Source: Actinomycetota bacterium
GTDB taxonomy: Bacteria; Actinomycetota; Thermoleophilia; BMS3ABIN01
Reading direction: 5' to 3'
NCBI GenBank assembly: GCA_023489275.1
Contig: JAMDDD010000001.1
Coordinates: forward strand, 1 to 44,557
Length of the DNA stretch: 44,557 nt
Shown: piece by piece, positions 31,360 through 41,426 of the stretch
Numbering within the stretch: position 1 is the first letter of the stretch
Layout of the letters: the number at the start of each line of letters is the position of its first letter
The notes under the pieces: model-generated
Told to the model about the DNA's origin: nothing
Seen by the model: only the letters and a program-made list of their open reading frames with translations
Database searches by the model: none
Program-made: the position numbers and the translations under genes

Positions 31360-33718
31360 ACCTGAAAAGACCTTACCGCTGCTGCCAACCAGAGAGCTTG
31401 TAGTCTTTCCCCGCATGGTCGCGCCGATTTTTGCCGGGCGTGAGAAATCGATCAAGGCCCTGGAGCTGGCTTTCGCCGAAAAAACCCCGATCATCCTCTC
31501 CAGCCAGAAGGAGCCCTCCGTTGAAGACCCGACGGTTGATGACATCGTCCGGATCGGCACGATGGCCACGGTGGTGCAGCTGTACCGTCTGCCGGATGGT
31601 ACGATCAAGGCGCTCGTAGAGGGCAAGGAGCGGGTCCGCATCGATGATTTTACCTCCACGACGCCGCATTTCATGGTTCATTACTCTTCCATGGCAGAGT
31701 CGGTGGAAAAATCCGGCGAGCGGATTGATGCCCTGGCGCGGGTTGTGGTGCGAGAGTTCATCCGTTACGTCGAGGGCAATCCCGGGATGCCGGAGGAGAT
31801 GGCGCATGTAATCGGCGCTGTCAACGGGGCCGGTGAACTGGGAGACGCCGTTGCCGCTCACCTGCTGCTGCCCCAGAGCAAGAAGCAGGAGCTGCTGGAG
31901 ATGGACGACTCGGAAAAGCGGCTGGGAGCGGTGCTGCAGATCCTGATTGAGGAAAACGCGGTGCTTGATCTGGAACGCGATATTAACCAAAAGGTCCAGG
32001 AAAAGATCGAGGCAACCCAGCGGCAGATATTTCTGCACGAGAAGCTGCGGGTAATTCGCGGCGAGCTGGAAAATTCGCCGGAGGCCGAGGATGAGAGCGT
32101 CCGCGAATATTACGACCTTCTGGAAAAGAAACAGCTGGGGCCGGCCGGCGAGGCTGTGCGCAAGGAGATCAAAAAGCTGGCGGCGGCTTCGCCGATGTCG
32201 GCCGAGGTTTCCGTCATCCGCAATTACCTTGACAACGTGTTCGCGCTCCCCTGGGGCGAGCGGGCCGCGGGCGGCGGCTATGAACTGCCGGTGGTGGCAC
32301 GACACCTGGACAAGACTCATTACGGTCTGAAAAAGGTCAAAGAGCGCGTCCTGGAATTTCTGGCTGTGGGGAAGCTGCTGGGCGAGGATCAGCCGAACAC
32401 CACCCTGTGCTTCGTCGGCCCACCGGGGGTCGGCAAGAGCTCCGTGGCGCGGGCGATCGCCGGCGCGCTCGAGCGGCCGTTCGTGCGCATTTCCCTTGGG
32501 GGCGTCCGGGACGAAGCGGAGATCCGCGGTCACCGGCGCACCTATGTCGGAGCCATGCCCGGCAGGATCATCGACGCCATCGTCAAAGCCAAGGCCGATA
32601 ACGCCGTCGTGCTCCTCGATGAAATTGACAAGATGGACTCCGATTTTCGAGGCAATCCGGCGGCGGCGCTGATGGAAGTGCTGGATCCTTTGCTAAACAA
32701 GGAGTTTCGTGATAATTATCTCGAGCTGGACTACGACCTCTCCAAAGTTTTGTTTTTGGCGACCGCCAACTATGAAGATGGCATTCCGGCGACGCTGTAT
32801 GACCGCCTGGAAGTTATCCACCTTTCTGGATATACCTTCGAGGAGAAGGAGCAGATCGCCCGCCGGCATTTGATCCCGAAGATCGCCAGGGAAACGGGGC
32901 TTAAGCGGCGCGACGTGATCTTCTCGCCGGCGGCGATCAAAGCGGTAATCCGTTTCTACACCAGGGAATCAGGGGTGCGCGATCTGGAGCGGCGCCTGCG
33001 CAAGGTTTACCGTAAAGTGGCCCGCCGTTACCTGGAAGAAAAGGTGAAGCTGCCGGTACGGATTGCCGCCGCCTCTCTTGAGGATTATCTGGGTGCGGCG
33101 CCGTTTAGCGAGGAAAAACTGGACCGCCGGCCGCTGAAAGGCGCCAGCCTCGGCCTGGCGTACACTTCTGACGGGGGTGAGGTGCTGACGATCGAGACCA
33201 GCATATCCACCGGCAAGGGGGAACTGATGCTTACCGGGCAGCTCGGCGACGTGATGCAGGAGTCGGCGGCGACCGCCTGGGGCTACCTGCTTTCACGGGT
33301 TGAGACTGATCCCAGGTTCAAGTCGCTGTTTACGAAAAAAGCGCCGGCCTTTGATGCCGATGGCAAATGGGACATGTCGGCCAGGGATGTGCGGCTGCAT
33401 GTACCCGAGGGCGGCATTCCCAAGGACGGCCCCTCGGCGGGCATTGCTCTGGCTGCGTCCATGCTGTCCGCGATTACCGGCAGGGCGATCAGGCCCGCGG
33501 TGGCCGCTACCGGTGAAATCACGCTTAGAGGCCGCGTCCTTCGGATCGGGGGCCTGAGGGAAAAATGCCTGGCGGCGGTGCGCGCCGGCGTCAGGACCGT
33601 GATTTTGCCAAAGGCCAACCGTCCCGACGTAAAAGAGCTTCCCGCCAAGGTCCGCCGGGAGCTGGAGTTTGTCTTTGTGGATGACTTTAGCCAGGCGCTG
33701 GAGCACTTTTTCCTTTAG
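31340..33718 (+). CDS. lon: Lon ATP-dependent serine protease
   Basis: 792 residues from TTG 31340, the only initiator that keeps the conserved Lon N-domain start [20 protein letters not shown]; the first in-frame ATG (31415) cuts into it. Domains in order: substrate-binding N-domain (1-205), helical linker, AAA+ (about 300-580; Walker A GPPGVGKS 360-367; Walker [11 protein letters not shown]), and the S16 protease domain with the dyad S699 (PKDGPSAGI) and K742 ([10 protein letters not shown]), 43 apart as in E. coli S679/K722. Degrades misfolded and regulatory proteins. The start overlaps clpX by 20 bp, so clpP-clpX-lon is one translationally coupled operon. Confidence 0.96.
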   Translation: MTKSQHKPEKTLPLLPTRELVVFPRMVAPIFAGREKSIKALELAFAEKTPIILSSQKEPSVEDPTVDDIVRIGTMATVVQLYRLPDGTIKALVEGKERVRIDDFTSTTPHFMVHYSSMAESVEKSGERIDALARVVVREFIRYVEGNPGMPEEMAHVIGAVNGAGELGDAVAAHLLLPQSKKQELLEMDDSEKRLGAVLQILIEENAVLDLERDINQKVQEKIEATQRQIFLHEKLRVIRGELENSPEAEDESVREYYDLLEKKQLGPAGEAVRKEIKKLAAASPMSAEVSVIRNYLDNVFALPWGERAAGGGYELPVVARHLDKTHYGLKKVKERVLEFLAVGKLLGEDQPNTTLCFVGPPGVGKSSVARAIAGALERPFVRISLGGVRDEAEIRGHRRTYVGAMPGRIIDAIVKAKADNAVVLLDEIDKMDSDFRGNPAAALMEVLDPLLNKEFRDNYLELDYDLSKVLFLATANYEDGIPATLYDRLEVIHLSGYTFEEKEQIARRHLIPKIARETGLKRRDVIFSPAAIKAVIRFYTRESGVRDLERRLRKVYRKVARRYLEEKVKLPVRIAAASLEDYLGAAPFSEEKLDRRPLKGASLGLAYTSDGGEVLTIETSISTGKGELMLTGQLGDVMQESAATAWGYLLSRVETDPRFKSLFTKKAPAFDADGKWDMSARDVRLHVPEGGIPKDGPSAGIALAASMLSAITGRAIRPAVAATGEITLRGRVLRIGGLREKCLAAVRAGVRTVILPKANRPDVKELPAKVRRELEFVFVDDFSQALEHFFL

Positions 33719-34170
33719 GGTCCATGGCTGTTGCATCTGGCCGCAGCAGGTTGCGCCTGCCGGGATAAGTTTTCCGTAATGAGGCCGTTTTTTTGGCCGC
33801 ATTTGCCCGCAAATCTGTCCTGTTCTTCTCCTCCCCAAATCTCCATCGATGTTTTATTTTTATATTTAATTGTGAGCCTTATGCTGTCATGTTTCAGGCA
33901 GCAGGAAAAACACGTTTACTGCTAATTGCCGGATACAGCCTGCTGACCTAGGCAATTGCTTTTTTTGTGTTAGCTGACTTCATCATTGTTTATGACCGAT
34001 TTTTTTAGACATTATCGTCGCGCTCCCTTGCCAGAGGCATGGTTTATCATTTATATTTTGAATATGTCGCTTGTTTCATATTTGTAATAATTTGAAACTA
34101 ATGGTTGGCAACGATAGTCATTCGTTATACCCTTGAAAAGCTGTCAATCAGGACATTGAAGGTGAGATAG
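33719..34170. other. Intergenic region between lon and the beta-helix gene
   Basis: 452 bp without a supportable gene. It holds a weak hairpin-T7 signal near 33738-33797 (GGCC ... GGCC then T7) that may end lon transcripts, a better terminator at 33924-33966, and AT-rich DNA from 33970 with no convincing paired promoter boxes. Confidence 0.5.
33924..33966 (+). terminator. Rho-independent terminator candidate
   Basis: AATTGCC (33924-33930) pairs with GGCAATT (33951-33957); seven T's follow (33960-33966). The loop of 20 nt contains CAGCCTGCTGACCTAGG, which could fold on itself. It lies 205 bp upstream of the next gene. Confidence 0.5.
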
Positions 34171-35229
34171 GTGGGGAAAGGAAGGGAATTTAACAGGATG
34201 GTTACGGGGGCGGGGGTCGGCATCGCTCTGATGATGTTTGTCTGCTTGGCTGTTTTTGTGGTGACGGCTTCCGCGGCATCGGGAACCTTCACTATCAGAA
34301 ACGACAGCACCGGCGGCGACTGCACCTCAATCGGAACCTGGGACAACTCTTCCAAAACCTGCACTTTAAATCAGGATATCAACGGCACCATTGGCATCGT
34401 CGATACCGGCGTCATCCTCAATGGGGCAGGCCACACGCTTTCGGGACCGGGCATGGAAGGCGGTCTTGTCTTCAACGATTCCAATGTTGTGGTGGAAAAT
34501 CTGACCGTTACCGGCTTCGATTACGGCATACAGGTGACGGGCGGTAAAAACAACATCCTGAAAAGGGATACTCTTACCGGCAATAGCGCTGGCATTGTGA
34601 TTGACGGCTCGACCGGCAATACGATTACCTGTAACACGATTTCAAACAATACCGAAGGATTGGTGCTTGCTTACGGCAGTTCCGGCAATACCGTATCCAG
34701 CAATGACTTTACCGGCAACGGAACTCAGGCGGACGATCAGTCTGGCGCGACCAATTCATTTAATCTGGCTGCTCCCAATGGCGGCAACTACTGGAGCGAT
34801 TATGCCGGAACCGATAGCGACCTCGACGGCATCGGCGACACCCCGTACGTCAACAGCAAAGGCGTCACTGACAACCGCCCCTGGATGACCGCCGATGGCT
34901 GGAACGCTATCAAGCCGGACCTGCGGCTGTTTGACGACGGCTCCAACTGGGCTTCGTTTACTGACTACACCAACAATGATCTACAAGTCAAATTTCACGT
35001 CCATGACAACGGCGTTAACGCGACGAATGTGGTCATCACCGGGGCCACCGTACCTGCTGGCGTTGCCAGCCTGATCACAGCCGGGCCCGTCTCCCTGGGC
35101 GATATTTCCACCGGCTCCTCGGCCTCTTTCACGCTTGACTTTCATGTCTCGGCCAGCGTCAGCAGCTTCATCGTTGACCTGACCGGCAGCGCCGGTTCCT
35201 GCTGCAGCGCCGGGTTCACTTATCCATAG
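34171..35229 (+). CDS. Secreted beta-helix (NosD-like) protein with C-terminal CARDB/DUF11-like module
   Basis: 352 residues from GTG 34171 (Shine-Dalgarno AAGGTGAG); ATG 34198 is an alternative. A signal peptide covers about 1-37. Residues about 75-200 are right-handed parallel beta-helix repeats with Asn-ladder motifs (GIVIDGSTGNTITCNTISNN, then GNTVSSNDFTGNG). The next part, GGNYWSDYAGTDSDLDGIGD then TPY, is the characteristic end of NosD-type copper/periplasmic beta-helix proteins. Residues about 248-352 repeat the module of the 3925 glycosidase (ASFTDY, VVITGATV, GDISTGSSASFTL). No membrane anchor follows. Could be a polysaccharide-binding or -cleaving protein. Confidence 0.8.
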   Translation: MGKGREFNRMVTGAGVGIALMMFVCLAVFVVTASAASGTFTIRNDSTGGDCTSIGTWDNSSKTCTLNQDINGTIGIVDTGVILNGAGHTLSGPGMEGGLVFNDSNVVVENLTVTGFDYGIQVTGGKNNILKRDTLTGNSAGIVIDGSTGNTITCNTISNNTEGLVLAYGSSGNTVSSNDFTGNGTQADDQSGATNSFNLAAPNGGNYWSDYAGTDSDLDGIGDTPYVNSKGVTDNRPWMTADGWNAIKPDLRLFDDGSNWASFTDYTNNDLQVKFHVHDNGVNATNVVITGATVPAGVASLITAGPVSLGDISTGSSASFTLDFHVSASVSSFIVDLTGSAGSCCSAGFTYP

Positions 35230-35351
35230 ACCGGATTCCGGATTTTAAAATCTGGACCCTGGACAGCGAAGGATAAAGATCGAGGCCTCGCTTTCCTGGT
35301 TTTTATCCCAAGTCCGTTATTTAAAATCCAATGTCCGGTTGTAGCGGCTTG

Positions 35352-35360
35352 TGGTAAAAT
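35352..35360 (+). promoter_or_regulatory. Extended -10 promoter of valS-folC
   Basis: TGG-TAAAAT, a 5/6 -10 with TGn. Transcription would start near 35367, inside the hairpin just before the valS ATG. Confidence 0.45.
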
Positions 35361-35364
35361 TGCA

Positions 35365-35383
35365 GGCGGCCACCGCGGCCGCC
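35365..35383 (+). promoter_or_regulatory. Hairpin abutting the valS start codon
   Basis: GGCGGCC-ACCGC-GGCCGCC is a perfect 7-bp GC stem ending four bases before the ATG at 35388. No Shine-Dalgarno is visible in between, so valS translation may depend on this element, or the ATG may be used on a near-leaderless mRNA. Confidence 0.5.
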
Positions 35384-35387
35384 CCGC

Positions 35388-38051
35388 ATGGACAAGCTGA
35401 TTCGTGAACAACTTAAGATAACCACCCGCTACCTGCCGGCTGAGATCGAGCCGAAATGGATGGACCGCTGGCTCGAGGCCGATCTTTTTTCTCCGGAAGT
35501 TCCCTCCAATAAGGAATCCTTCAGCATTTCGCTGCCACCGCCCAATGTCACCGGCTCGCTTCACATGGGGCATGCGCTTAACTCTTCGATACAGGACCTG
35601 CTGGTCAGGCTGGCGCGGATGCGGGGGCAAAACGCGCTCTGGATCTGCGGCACCGACCACGCCGGCATTGCCACTCAGAATCAAGTGGAGAAGCGGCTGG
35701 CTGCCGAGGGTCTGACGCGGCAGGAGATTGGCCGCGCCCGGTTTGAGAAACGGGTCTGGGAGTGGCGCGACCAGTTCGGGTCCACAATCATCAATCAGCT
35801 CAAGCGCCTGGGATGTTCCCTTGACTACCAGGGCGAGCGCTTCACTCTTGATGAGGGGTATGTCCGTGCTGTCTACCGCGTTTTTACCGCTCTTTATGAA
35901 AAGGGATTCATCTACCGCGACGAGTACATGGTCAACTGGTGCACCCGCTGTCACACCGCTCTTTCGGATCTGGAAGTGGAACATGAGGAGTGTGAAGACA
36001 AACTATATTATCTGAGGTATAGGATCAAGGACGGGGACGACTATCTGGTGATCGCCACGGCGCGGCCGGAGACGATGCTGGGCGACACCGCCGTGGCGGT
36101 AAACCCGGCGGACAAGCGCTACCGGCGCTTTATCGGCAGGCAGGTGGTCCTGCCGCTGGCCGGCCGCGAGATTCCCGTAATCGCCGACGAGTATGTGGAC
36201 ATGGATTTTGGCACCGGGGCGCTCAAGGTTACCCCGGCGCATGACCCTAACGACTTTGAGCTGGGCAAGAAACACGGCCTCGAAGAGATCAATGTTTTTA
36301 CCTCTGATGGCCGCATCAACGAGATCGGCGGCGAGTTCGCCGGCCTCGGGCTGACCGATGCCCGCGAGCAGGTAATGAACCGTCTTGAGCAGGAGGGCGC
36401 CGTCGAGAAGGTAGAGGCCTACTCGCACGCCGTCGGGGTCTGCTACCGCTGCGGCACGCCGATTGAGCCGTATATTTCACTGCAGTGGTTTATGCGGATG
36501 GATGAACTGGCGGCGCCGGCGATCCGCGCCGTCGAGCAGGGCCGGATCCGGTTTACGCCGGATCGCTGGAAGGACGTTTACCTGGAGTGGATGCGGTCCC
36601 TCCGGCCCTGGTGCATCTCCAGGCAACTCTGGTGGGGGCACCGGCTGCCGGTCTGGCACTGCGATGAATGCGGCGAGATTATCGTGCGCGAGACGCCGCC
36701 GTCGATGTGCAGGTGCGGTTCCTCGCGGCTCAAGCAGGAAGAAGACGTGCTCGACACCTGGTTTAGTTCGGCGCTGTGGCCGTTCGCTACGCTGGGCTGG
36801 CCGGACGCGACCCAGCGGCTGGAAACTTTTTATCCCACCAACGTCCTGGTGACGGCGCGGGATATCATCTTCCTCTGGGTATCGAGGATGATCATGATGG
36901 GCATTGAATTTGCCGGTGATATCCCGTTTGGCGACGTCATCATCAACCCGACCATCATGGCCAGGGATGGCCGGCGGATGAGCAAATCGCTGGGCACAGG
37001 CGTCGATCCCCTGGGACTGATCGATACTTACGGAGCCGATCCGACCCGCTTCGGCCTGCTAAACATGGCCTCTGCCCAGGACGTGCGCTTCTCCGAAGAG
37101 CGGATCGAAATGAGCCGCAACTTCTGCAACAAGGTGTTTAACGCGGCGCGGTTTGTGCTGCTGGGCGTGGCGGCGTCATCCCCCCGGCGGGCCACGGCCG
37201 AGCTGGCCGACCGGTGGATCCAAAGCCGGATGCAGCAGGCGGCGCTGGAGCTGGGCCGCCTGCTCGACAGATACGAGTTTGCCGAGGCCACCCGCCTGCT
37301 TTACCGCTTCGTCTGGAACGAGTTTTGCGACTGGTACGTGGAGGCGGTCAAGCCCAGGCTTTACGGTGAGAACGAGGAGCAGAAGCGCGAAGCGTCGGGC
37401 CATCTCCTGTATCTGCTTGATCACATTCTGAGGATGCTGCATCCGTTCATGCCTTTCCTGTCTGAAGAGCTGGCGGCAATGATTCCGGGCAGTGAGGGAT
37501 TTTTGATTGACAGGGAGTTTCCCGCCGGCAACAGCGATTTGATCGATGATGAAGCGGAAGCCGACATGGAGCAGGTTATGGCGGCCGTAACTTCGCTTCG
37601 CACGCTGCGTAACGAGTTGAGGGTGCCCCCGGGGCGGAAGGCGCCGGCCATACTCGTATCTGCCGACGCGCAGGTCAGAAGGGTAGTCGCGGCTAACGCC
37701 GGTTTGATAGAATCACTTACAAATACCGGCATTGGGCAAGTATTTGAGGCAGAAGCGGAAAGCGTCGGCGGCCGGCCGGCCGTGGCCGTGATTCCTGGCG
37801 GGAGGCTGCTGGTGCCGCTGGAAGGCCTGATCGATGTGGAAGTGGAGGCGGGGCGCATCAGGACCGCGATTTCCAAAAAAGAGCAGGAATATTCGCGTGC
37901 GGCCGGGAAGCTGGCCAATGAAAGGTTTGTGGCAAATGCTCCGCCGGATATCGTGGAGAAGGAAAGGAACAAGATGGAGCAGCACGGACGTGAACTTGCC
38001 GAACTCAGGGAGCAATATGAGCGCTACTTCGGTGGCCGGGGCCAGCTTTAG
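35388..38051 (+). CDS. valS: Valyl-tRNA synthetase
   Basis: 887-residue class Ia synthetase that charges tRNA-Val. HMGH (H59-H62, in PPPNVTGSLHMGH) is the HIGH signature; RMSKS (530-534) is the KMSKS loop. The editing (CP1) domain contains TARPETMLGDTAVAVNP and the catalytic Asp region DFGTGALKVTPAHDPNDFE. The anticodon-binding domain and a C-terminal coiled coil (last 65 residues, GRIRTAISKKEQEYSRAAGK) complete it. The stop TAG shares its final G with the GTG start of folC (TAGTG at 38049-38053), so the two are coupled. Confidence 0.97.
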   Translation: MDKLIREQLKITTRYLPAEIEPKWMDRWLEADLFSPEVPSNKESFSISLPPPNVTGSLHMGHALNSSIQDLLVRLARMRGQNALWICGTDHAGIATQNQVEKRLAAEGLTRQEIGRARFEKRVWEWRDQFGSTIINQLKRLGCSLDYQGERFTLDEGYVRAVYRVFTALYEKGFIYRDEYMVNWCTRCHTALSDLEVEHEECEDKLYYLRYRIKDGDDYLVIATARPETMLGDTAVAVNPADKRYRRFIGRQVVLPLAGREIPVIADEYVDMDFGTGALKVTPAHDPNDFELGKKHGLEEINVFTSDGRINEIGGEFAGLGLTDAREQVMNRLEQEGAVEKVEAYSHAVGVCYRCGTPIEPYISLQWFMRMDELAAPAIRAVEQGRIRFTPDRWKDVYLEWMRSLRPWCISRQLWWGHRLPVWHCDECGEIIVRETPPSMCRCGSSRLKQEEDVLDTWFSSALWPFATLGWPDATQRLETFYPTNVLVTARDIIFLWVSRMIMMGIEFAGDIPFGDVIINPTIMARDGRRMSKSLGTGVDPLGLIDTYGADPTRFGLLNMASAQDVRFSEERIEMSRNFCNKVFNAARFVLLGVAASSPRRATAELADRWIQSRMQQAALELGRLLDRYEFAEATRLLYRFVWNEFCDWYVEAVKPRLYGENEEQKREASGHLLYLLDHILRMLHPFMPFLSEELAAMIPGSEGFLIDREFPAGNSDLIDDEAEADMEQVMAAVTSLRTLRNELRVPPGRKAPAILVSADAQVRRVVAANAGLIESLTNTGIGQVFEAEAESVGGRPAVAVIPGGRLLVPLEGLIDVEVEAGRIRTAISKKEQEYSRAAGKLANERFVANAPPDIVEKERNKMEQHGRELAELREQYERYFGGRGQL

Positions 38052-39406
38052 TGCCACCCAAGGGTAAAAACCTGCGCAGCATCCTGGCTCCACAGCCCGT
38101 GTTCCGTCCGCCAAGCAGCGTATCTTCGATCAGCCCCGAAGTTGAAGCATACCTCACCGATCTTGACCGTCTGGGAATCAAGCCCGGGCTGGCGAGGATC
38201 AAGAAGCTCCTGACGGCGCTGAAAAATCCCGAGAAGCACATCAAGACAATTCATATCGTCGGCACCAACGGCAAATCTTCCACAGCGCGGATGGCCGCCT
38301 CGATTTTGGGGGGACAGGGCCTCAAGTCAGGCGCGTACCTGTCGCCGCATCTGGTCTCGTACACGGAGAGGTTCCTCATCAACGGCAAGGAGATATCTCC
38401 AAACCGGTTTGACAAGCTGATTCTCGAGGTGCGGGAGAAGGCGGAGGAGGTCAACAAGCGGTCCCGCAGCAGCGGGCCCCTGACCGCGTTTGAGGTTCTC
38501 ACGGCGGCGGCGTATCTGTATTTCTGGCAGCAGAAAGTCGGTGTGGCGGTAATCGAAGCGGGGCTGGGCGGGCGTTATGACGCCACCAACGTCATCGACT
38601 CCAAAGTGCAGGTACTTACCAATGTCGGGCTGGAGCACACGGATCTGCTGGGAAAAAACGTTGCGGCGATCGTGAAGGAGAAGATGGCGGTGATACCGCC
38701 CAAAGGGAAGGTCGTCCTGGGCTCTCTGTCGGAAGAGGCGATTGGCGAGGCGCTCAAGGTGTGCAAGCGGCTGCAGGTAAAGCCGCTGGTCTTCGACGAA
38801 GACTTCTCGCTTCTGAAGGGAAGGGGAGAGAAGTTCGACGTCTGGACGGCAAAGGGCCGGTATGCAGACCTTTCCCTGTCTCTGCTCGGCCAGTACCAGC
38901 GCACCAACTGCGCCGTTGCCCTGCAGGCGGCGGAATTATTCCAGGGGAAACCGCTCGATGAAAAAAAACTCAGGCGCACCCTGCCGAAAATCAAGGTTCC
39001 CGCGCGGATGGAGATTATCTCGGAAAAGCCGCTGGTAGTTCTGGATGGCGCCCATAACCCCAGCGGCATTGATGAACTGCTGGCTTCGCTCAAGTCCCTG
39101 GCCGGGGGCAAGCGGGTGATCGGGGTTGTTTCCATCCTCAAGGATAAGGATGCGGGAGCGATGCTGGAGCGACTGCTTGATTTTTGTGATATCTTATTCA
39201 TCACGGAAAATTCCAACCCCCGTTGCGCCCCGGCGCAGGAGCTTTCCAATTTGCCGGTGGTGAAAGCCAGTCCGGTGCAGACGTTTGTCGCTCGTCAGAA
39301 CCAGTCGGCGCTGGAGAGCGCCTTTAAGCTGGCTTCGATCCGGGACCTGATTCTGGTGACCGGGTCTCTTTACTTGCTGGCTGACATCAAGAAGAGGATG
39401 ATGTAA
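38051..39406 (+). CDS. folC: Folylpolyglutamate/dihydrofolate synthase
   Basis: 451 residues from GTG 38051. Mur-ligase-fold enzyme that adds glutamate to (dihydro)folate or pteroate. The P-loop is GTNGKSS (from residue 71), where most relatives have GTNGKGS. Other family marks are YLSPHLVSYTERF, TAFEVLTAAAY, AGLGGRYDATNVI (metal/folate site) and LDGAHNPSGIDELL (C-terminal domain). A 28-residue N-terminal extension (PPKGKNLRSILAPQPVFRPP) precedes the core. It is coupled to valS by a 1-base overlap and ends before a separate zinc-ribbon gene. Confidence 0.95.
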   Translation: MPPKGKNLRSILAPQPVFRPPSSVSSISPEVEAYLTDLDRLGIKPGLARIKKLLTALKNPEKHIKTIHIVGTNGKSSTARMAASILGGQGLKSGAYLSPHLVSYTERFLINGKEISPNRFDKLILEVREKAEEVNKRSRSSGPLTAFEVLTAAAYLYFWQQKVGVAVIEAGLGGRYDATNVIDSKVQVLTNVGLEHTDLLGKNVAAIVKEKMAVIPPKGKVVLGSLSEEAIGEALKVCKRLQVKPLVFDEDFSLLKGRGEKFDVWTAKGRYADLSLSLLGQYQRTNCAVALQAAELFQGKPLDEKKLRRTLPKIKVPARMEIISEKPLVVLDGAHNPSGIDELLASLKSLAGGKRVIGVVSILKDKDAGAMLERLLDFCDILFITENSNPRCAPAQELSNLPVVKASPVQTFVARQNQSALESAFKLASIRDLILVTGSLYLLADIKKRMM

Positions 39407-39461
39407 AGTAAAATTGAAGTTTGATTATTGACTTTATCAATCTATTTGAGGTCTTTTGACA

Positions 39462-40112
39462 TTGAACTTTATTTTGCTACAGACTAGTTCTTCTGATCCG
39501 ACCGGAGGCTTCTTTGATTCCTCCTGGTGGAATTTTGCCACTTTGATGAGCAAGGCGGTGCTGGTTGGGTTATGGCTGGCGCTGGTTTTCTGGACGTACA
39601 AGGACGCCAAGCGTCGCCTGACTGATTCGATGATGATCGGCGTCGCCGTGATTGCCTCGCTGATCTTCCCGTACGCCGGCACGCTTTTTTACGCGATTCT
39701 CCGCCCGCCGGAGTTTCTGGAAGATGTGCTGGAGCGCGACCTGGAAATCCAGGCCAGAGAGCTGGAGATCGGCGGCACTGCCGGCCGCTGTCCTGCCTGC
39801 CGCACGCCGGTCAAAGATGATTTTCTGATCTGCCCCAAGTGCCGCCGGCAACTGAAGACAGCGTGCCAGAGCTGCGGCAAGCCGCTTGACCCGGACTGGC
39901 AGGCCTGCCCGTACTGCCGGGCGGACAACAATTATTCATTGCCGGCGCGGCATACATCAAAGCCGGCGAGAGGCACTTACGCCAGTGTTCGGAAGAAATC
40001 CGCCAGAGCGGAAACCACGGAATCAATCGAGACCCCGGCGGCTGAAGAGCCGACAAAAAAGCCGGAAAGCGGCAAGATCCCGTTTGCCGAAGAAGACGAG
40101 CTATTTGCCTGA
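39462..40112 (+). CDS. Membrane protein with double zinc ribbon
   Basis: About 216 residues. TTG 39462 is preferred over TTG 39456 because TTGAGGT lies 9 bp upstream of it; the start is uncertain. Two membrane helices (about 27-47 and 57-80) are followed by an amphipathic helix ending in EIGG, then two C4 zinc ribbons: CPAC-CPKC and CQSCG-CPYC. The C-terminus is a charged low-complexity tail (SARAETTESIETPAAEEPTK). Zinc ribbons of this type bind partners rather than catalyse. Located between folC and ndk; function unknown. Confidence 0.8.
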   Translation: MNFILLQTSSSDPTGGFFDSSWWNFATLMSKAVLVGLWLALVFWTYKDAKRRLTDSMMIGVAVIASLIFPYAGTLFYAILRPPEFLEDVLERDLEIQARELEIGGTAGRCPACRTPVKDDFLICPKCRRQLKTACQSCGKPLDPDWQACPYCRADNNYSLPARHTSKPARGTYASVRKKSARAETTESIETPAAEEPTKKPESGKIPFAEEDELFA

Positions 40113-40251
40113 CACAGTTGCAAATTTCGAGTTTCTGATTTCTAGTTAAAAACCAGTCACCGGTTGTCGTTATTCTGGATCTTTGAGGCTGTTCGATCCA
40201 ATCGCGAAACGGACAAGTCGTAAGCTAATCTTTTAATCTTAAGGAGATGTT

Positions 40252-40665
40252 TTGGAGCGCACTTTTGTCTTGATAAAGCCGGGTGCGGTCGGCCGCGGGC
40301 TGGTGGGGGAAGTGCTGGCCAGGTTCGAGAAGCGCGGCTTCCGGATCCGTGGCATGAAGTTCCTTAGGGTCAACCGTGAGCTGGCCGAACAGCATTACGC
40401 CGAGCACCGTGAAAAGGATTTTTTTGGCGAGCTCGTTGGCTCGATAACTTCCGGTCCGGTGGCGGCCTTTGTGCTGGAAGGACCTGAGGCGATTGCTGTA
40501 GTCCGCCGGATGATGGGCAGCACCAACCCCATGGCCGCCGAGCCAGGCACGATTCGAGGCGATTACGGACTCGAAATCGTGGCAAACGTGGTGCACGGAT
40601 CGGACAGTCCCGCCAGCGCCGAGCGTGAGATCGGGCTATATTTTACCGAGAGCGAAATAGTGTAA
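40252..40665 (+). CDS. ndk: Nucleoside diphosphate kinase
   Basis: 137 residues from TTG 40252, with AAGGAG five bases upstream; TTG keeps the normal N-terminus [20 protein letters not shown]. Transfers gamma-phosphate between nucleoside triphosphates and diphosphates by a phosphohistidine, here H115 in [20 protein letters not shown]. Also visible: the nucleotide-binding RGxYG-like segment [11 protein letters not shown]. Length is standard. The maf gene starts 25 bp after its stop. Confidence 0.97.
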   Translation: MERTFVLIKPGAVGRGLVGEVLARFEKRGFRIRGMKFLRVNRELAEQHYAEHREKDFFGELVGSITSGPVAAFVLEGPEAIAVVRRMMGSTNPMAAEPGTIRGDYGLEIVANVVHGSDSPASAEREIGLYFTESEIV

Positions 40666-40690
40666 AAACGATTTTTCCTTTGGGGGAATA

Positions 40691-41308
40691 ATGTACCTCG
40701 CCTCCAGGTCCCCCCGGCGCCGGGCGCTGCTGGAAGCACTCGGGATCGACTTTGAGACTGTAGCGCCCCAGTACGAGGAAGAGGACCAGGGCCTGGAACT
40801 GCCGGGCGAGCTGGTGGAGCGCCACAGCCGCGGCAAAGCCTGGTCCGTGGTGCCATGGCTCAAGCCGCTGCCGGCTGGGAGGCCCGTCCTCGGAGTTGAC
40901 ACGATTGTAGTAATAAACGGGCGGATTGTCGGCAAGGCCGCCACCGCCGCAGAGGCGCGCGCAGATCTCAGCCGGCTGTCCGGCGCAACCCACCTGGTTT
41001 ACAGCGGCGTCACGCTGATCTGGTCCGAAACGGGAGAAGCAGGCGACCCGCTGAAGGAGATGACTGACCACGCGGTGACCGAGGTCCGTTTCTCACGGTT
41101 GCCGGAGCGCGAGATCGAGATATACGTCGCCTCGGAGGAGTGGCGCGGAAAAGCCGGCGCCTACGCGATCCAGGAGCGGGCGTCTGCATTTGTGGAAGAG
41201 ATACGGGGACAGTACACGAACATAGTCGGTTTGCCGGTCTCAATGCTGGCAGGAATGCTCAGGACGATCGGGTTGTGGCCGCCGGCGGAATGGAATAAAA
41301 ACCGATAA
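40691..41308 (+). CDS. maf: Maf-type nucleotide pyrophosphatase
   Basis: 205 residues from ATG 40691 with GGGGGAA before it. House-cleaning hydrolase for dTTP/UTP or modified nucleotides. The N-terminal signature is LASRSPRRRALLEALGIDFE; GVDTIVVINGRIVGKA holds the catalytic Asp and Lys; EWRGKAGAYAIQERASAFVE and GQYTNIVGLPV are the usual C-terminal motifs. In many bacteria maf lies next to mreB, and here mreB follows after 319 bp. Confidence 0.95.
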   Translation: MYLASRSPRRRALLEALGIDFETVAPQYEEEDQGLELPGELVERHSRGKAWSVVPWLKPLPAGRPVLGVDTIVVINGRIVGKAATAAEARADLSRLSGATHLVYSGVTLIWSETGEAGDPLKEMTDHAVTEVRFSRLPEREIEIYVASEEWRGKAGAYAIQERASAFVEEIRGQYTNIVGLPVSMLAGMLRTIGLWPPAEWNKNR

Positions 41309-41381
41309 AGCGGATTCTGGACGCTGAATTTTTGACTTTGGTTAAATCTTCTTTTTGCTGTTTCCCAAATCCGGCAGCCAG

Positions 41382-41403
41382 GATCCGGTATCTGCTTTTG
41401 ATT
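41382..41403 (+). repeat. Intergenic 22-bp word, copy 2
   Basis: Matches 14226-14247 with two mismatches. It ends 23 bp before the -10 box at 41427, in non-coding DNA. Confidence 0.5.
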
Positions 41404-41426
41404 TAGTCTACTTCATGGAATTGTTA

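Noticed and set aside
33731-33925. 64-codon frame after lon
   Set aside because: No initiation signals or family features; it overlaps hairpins and T-runs.
33936-33952. Sequence resembling a B12-box of a cobalamin riboswitch
   Set aside because: It matches only partly and none of the upstream conserved blocks of that riboswitch are present. A terminator hairpin explains it.
35230-35387. Possible T-box leader for valS (GGCCACCGCGG recalls the T-box TGGNACCGCG)
   Set aside because: The bases form a simple hairpin right at the ATG, there is no terminator, no specifier stem, and the leader is too short.
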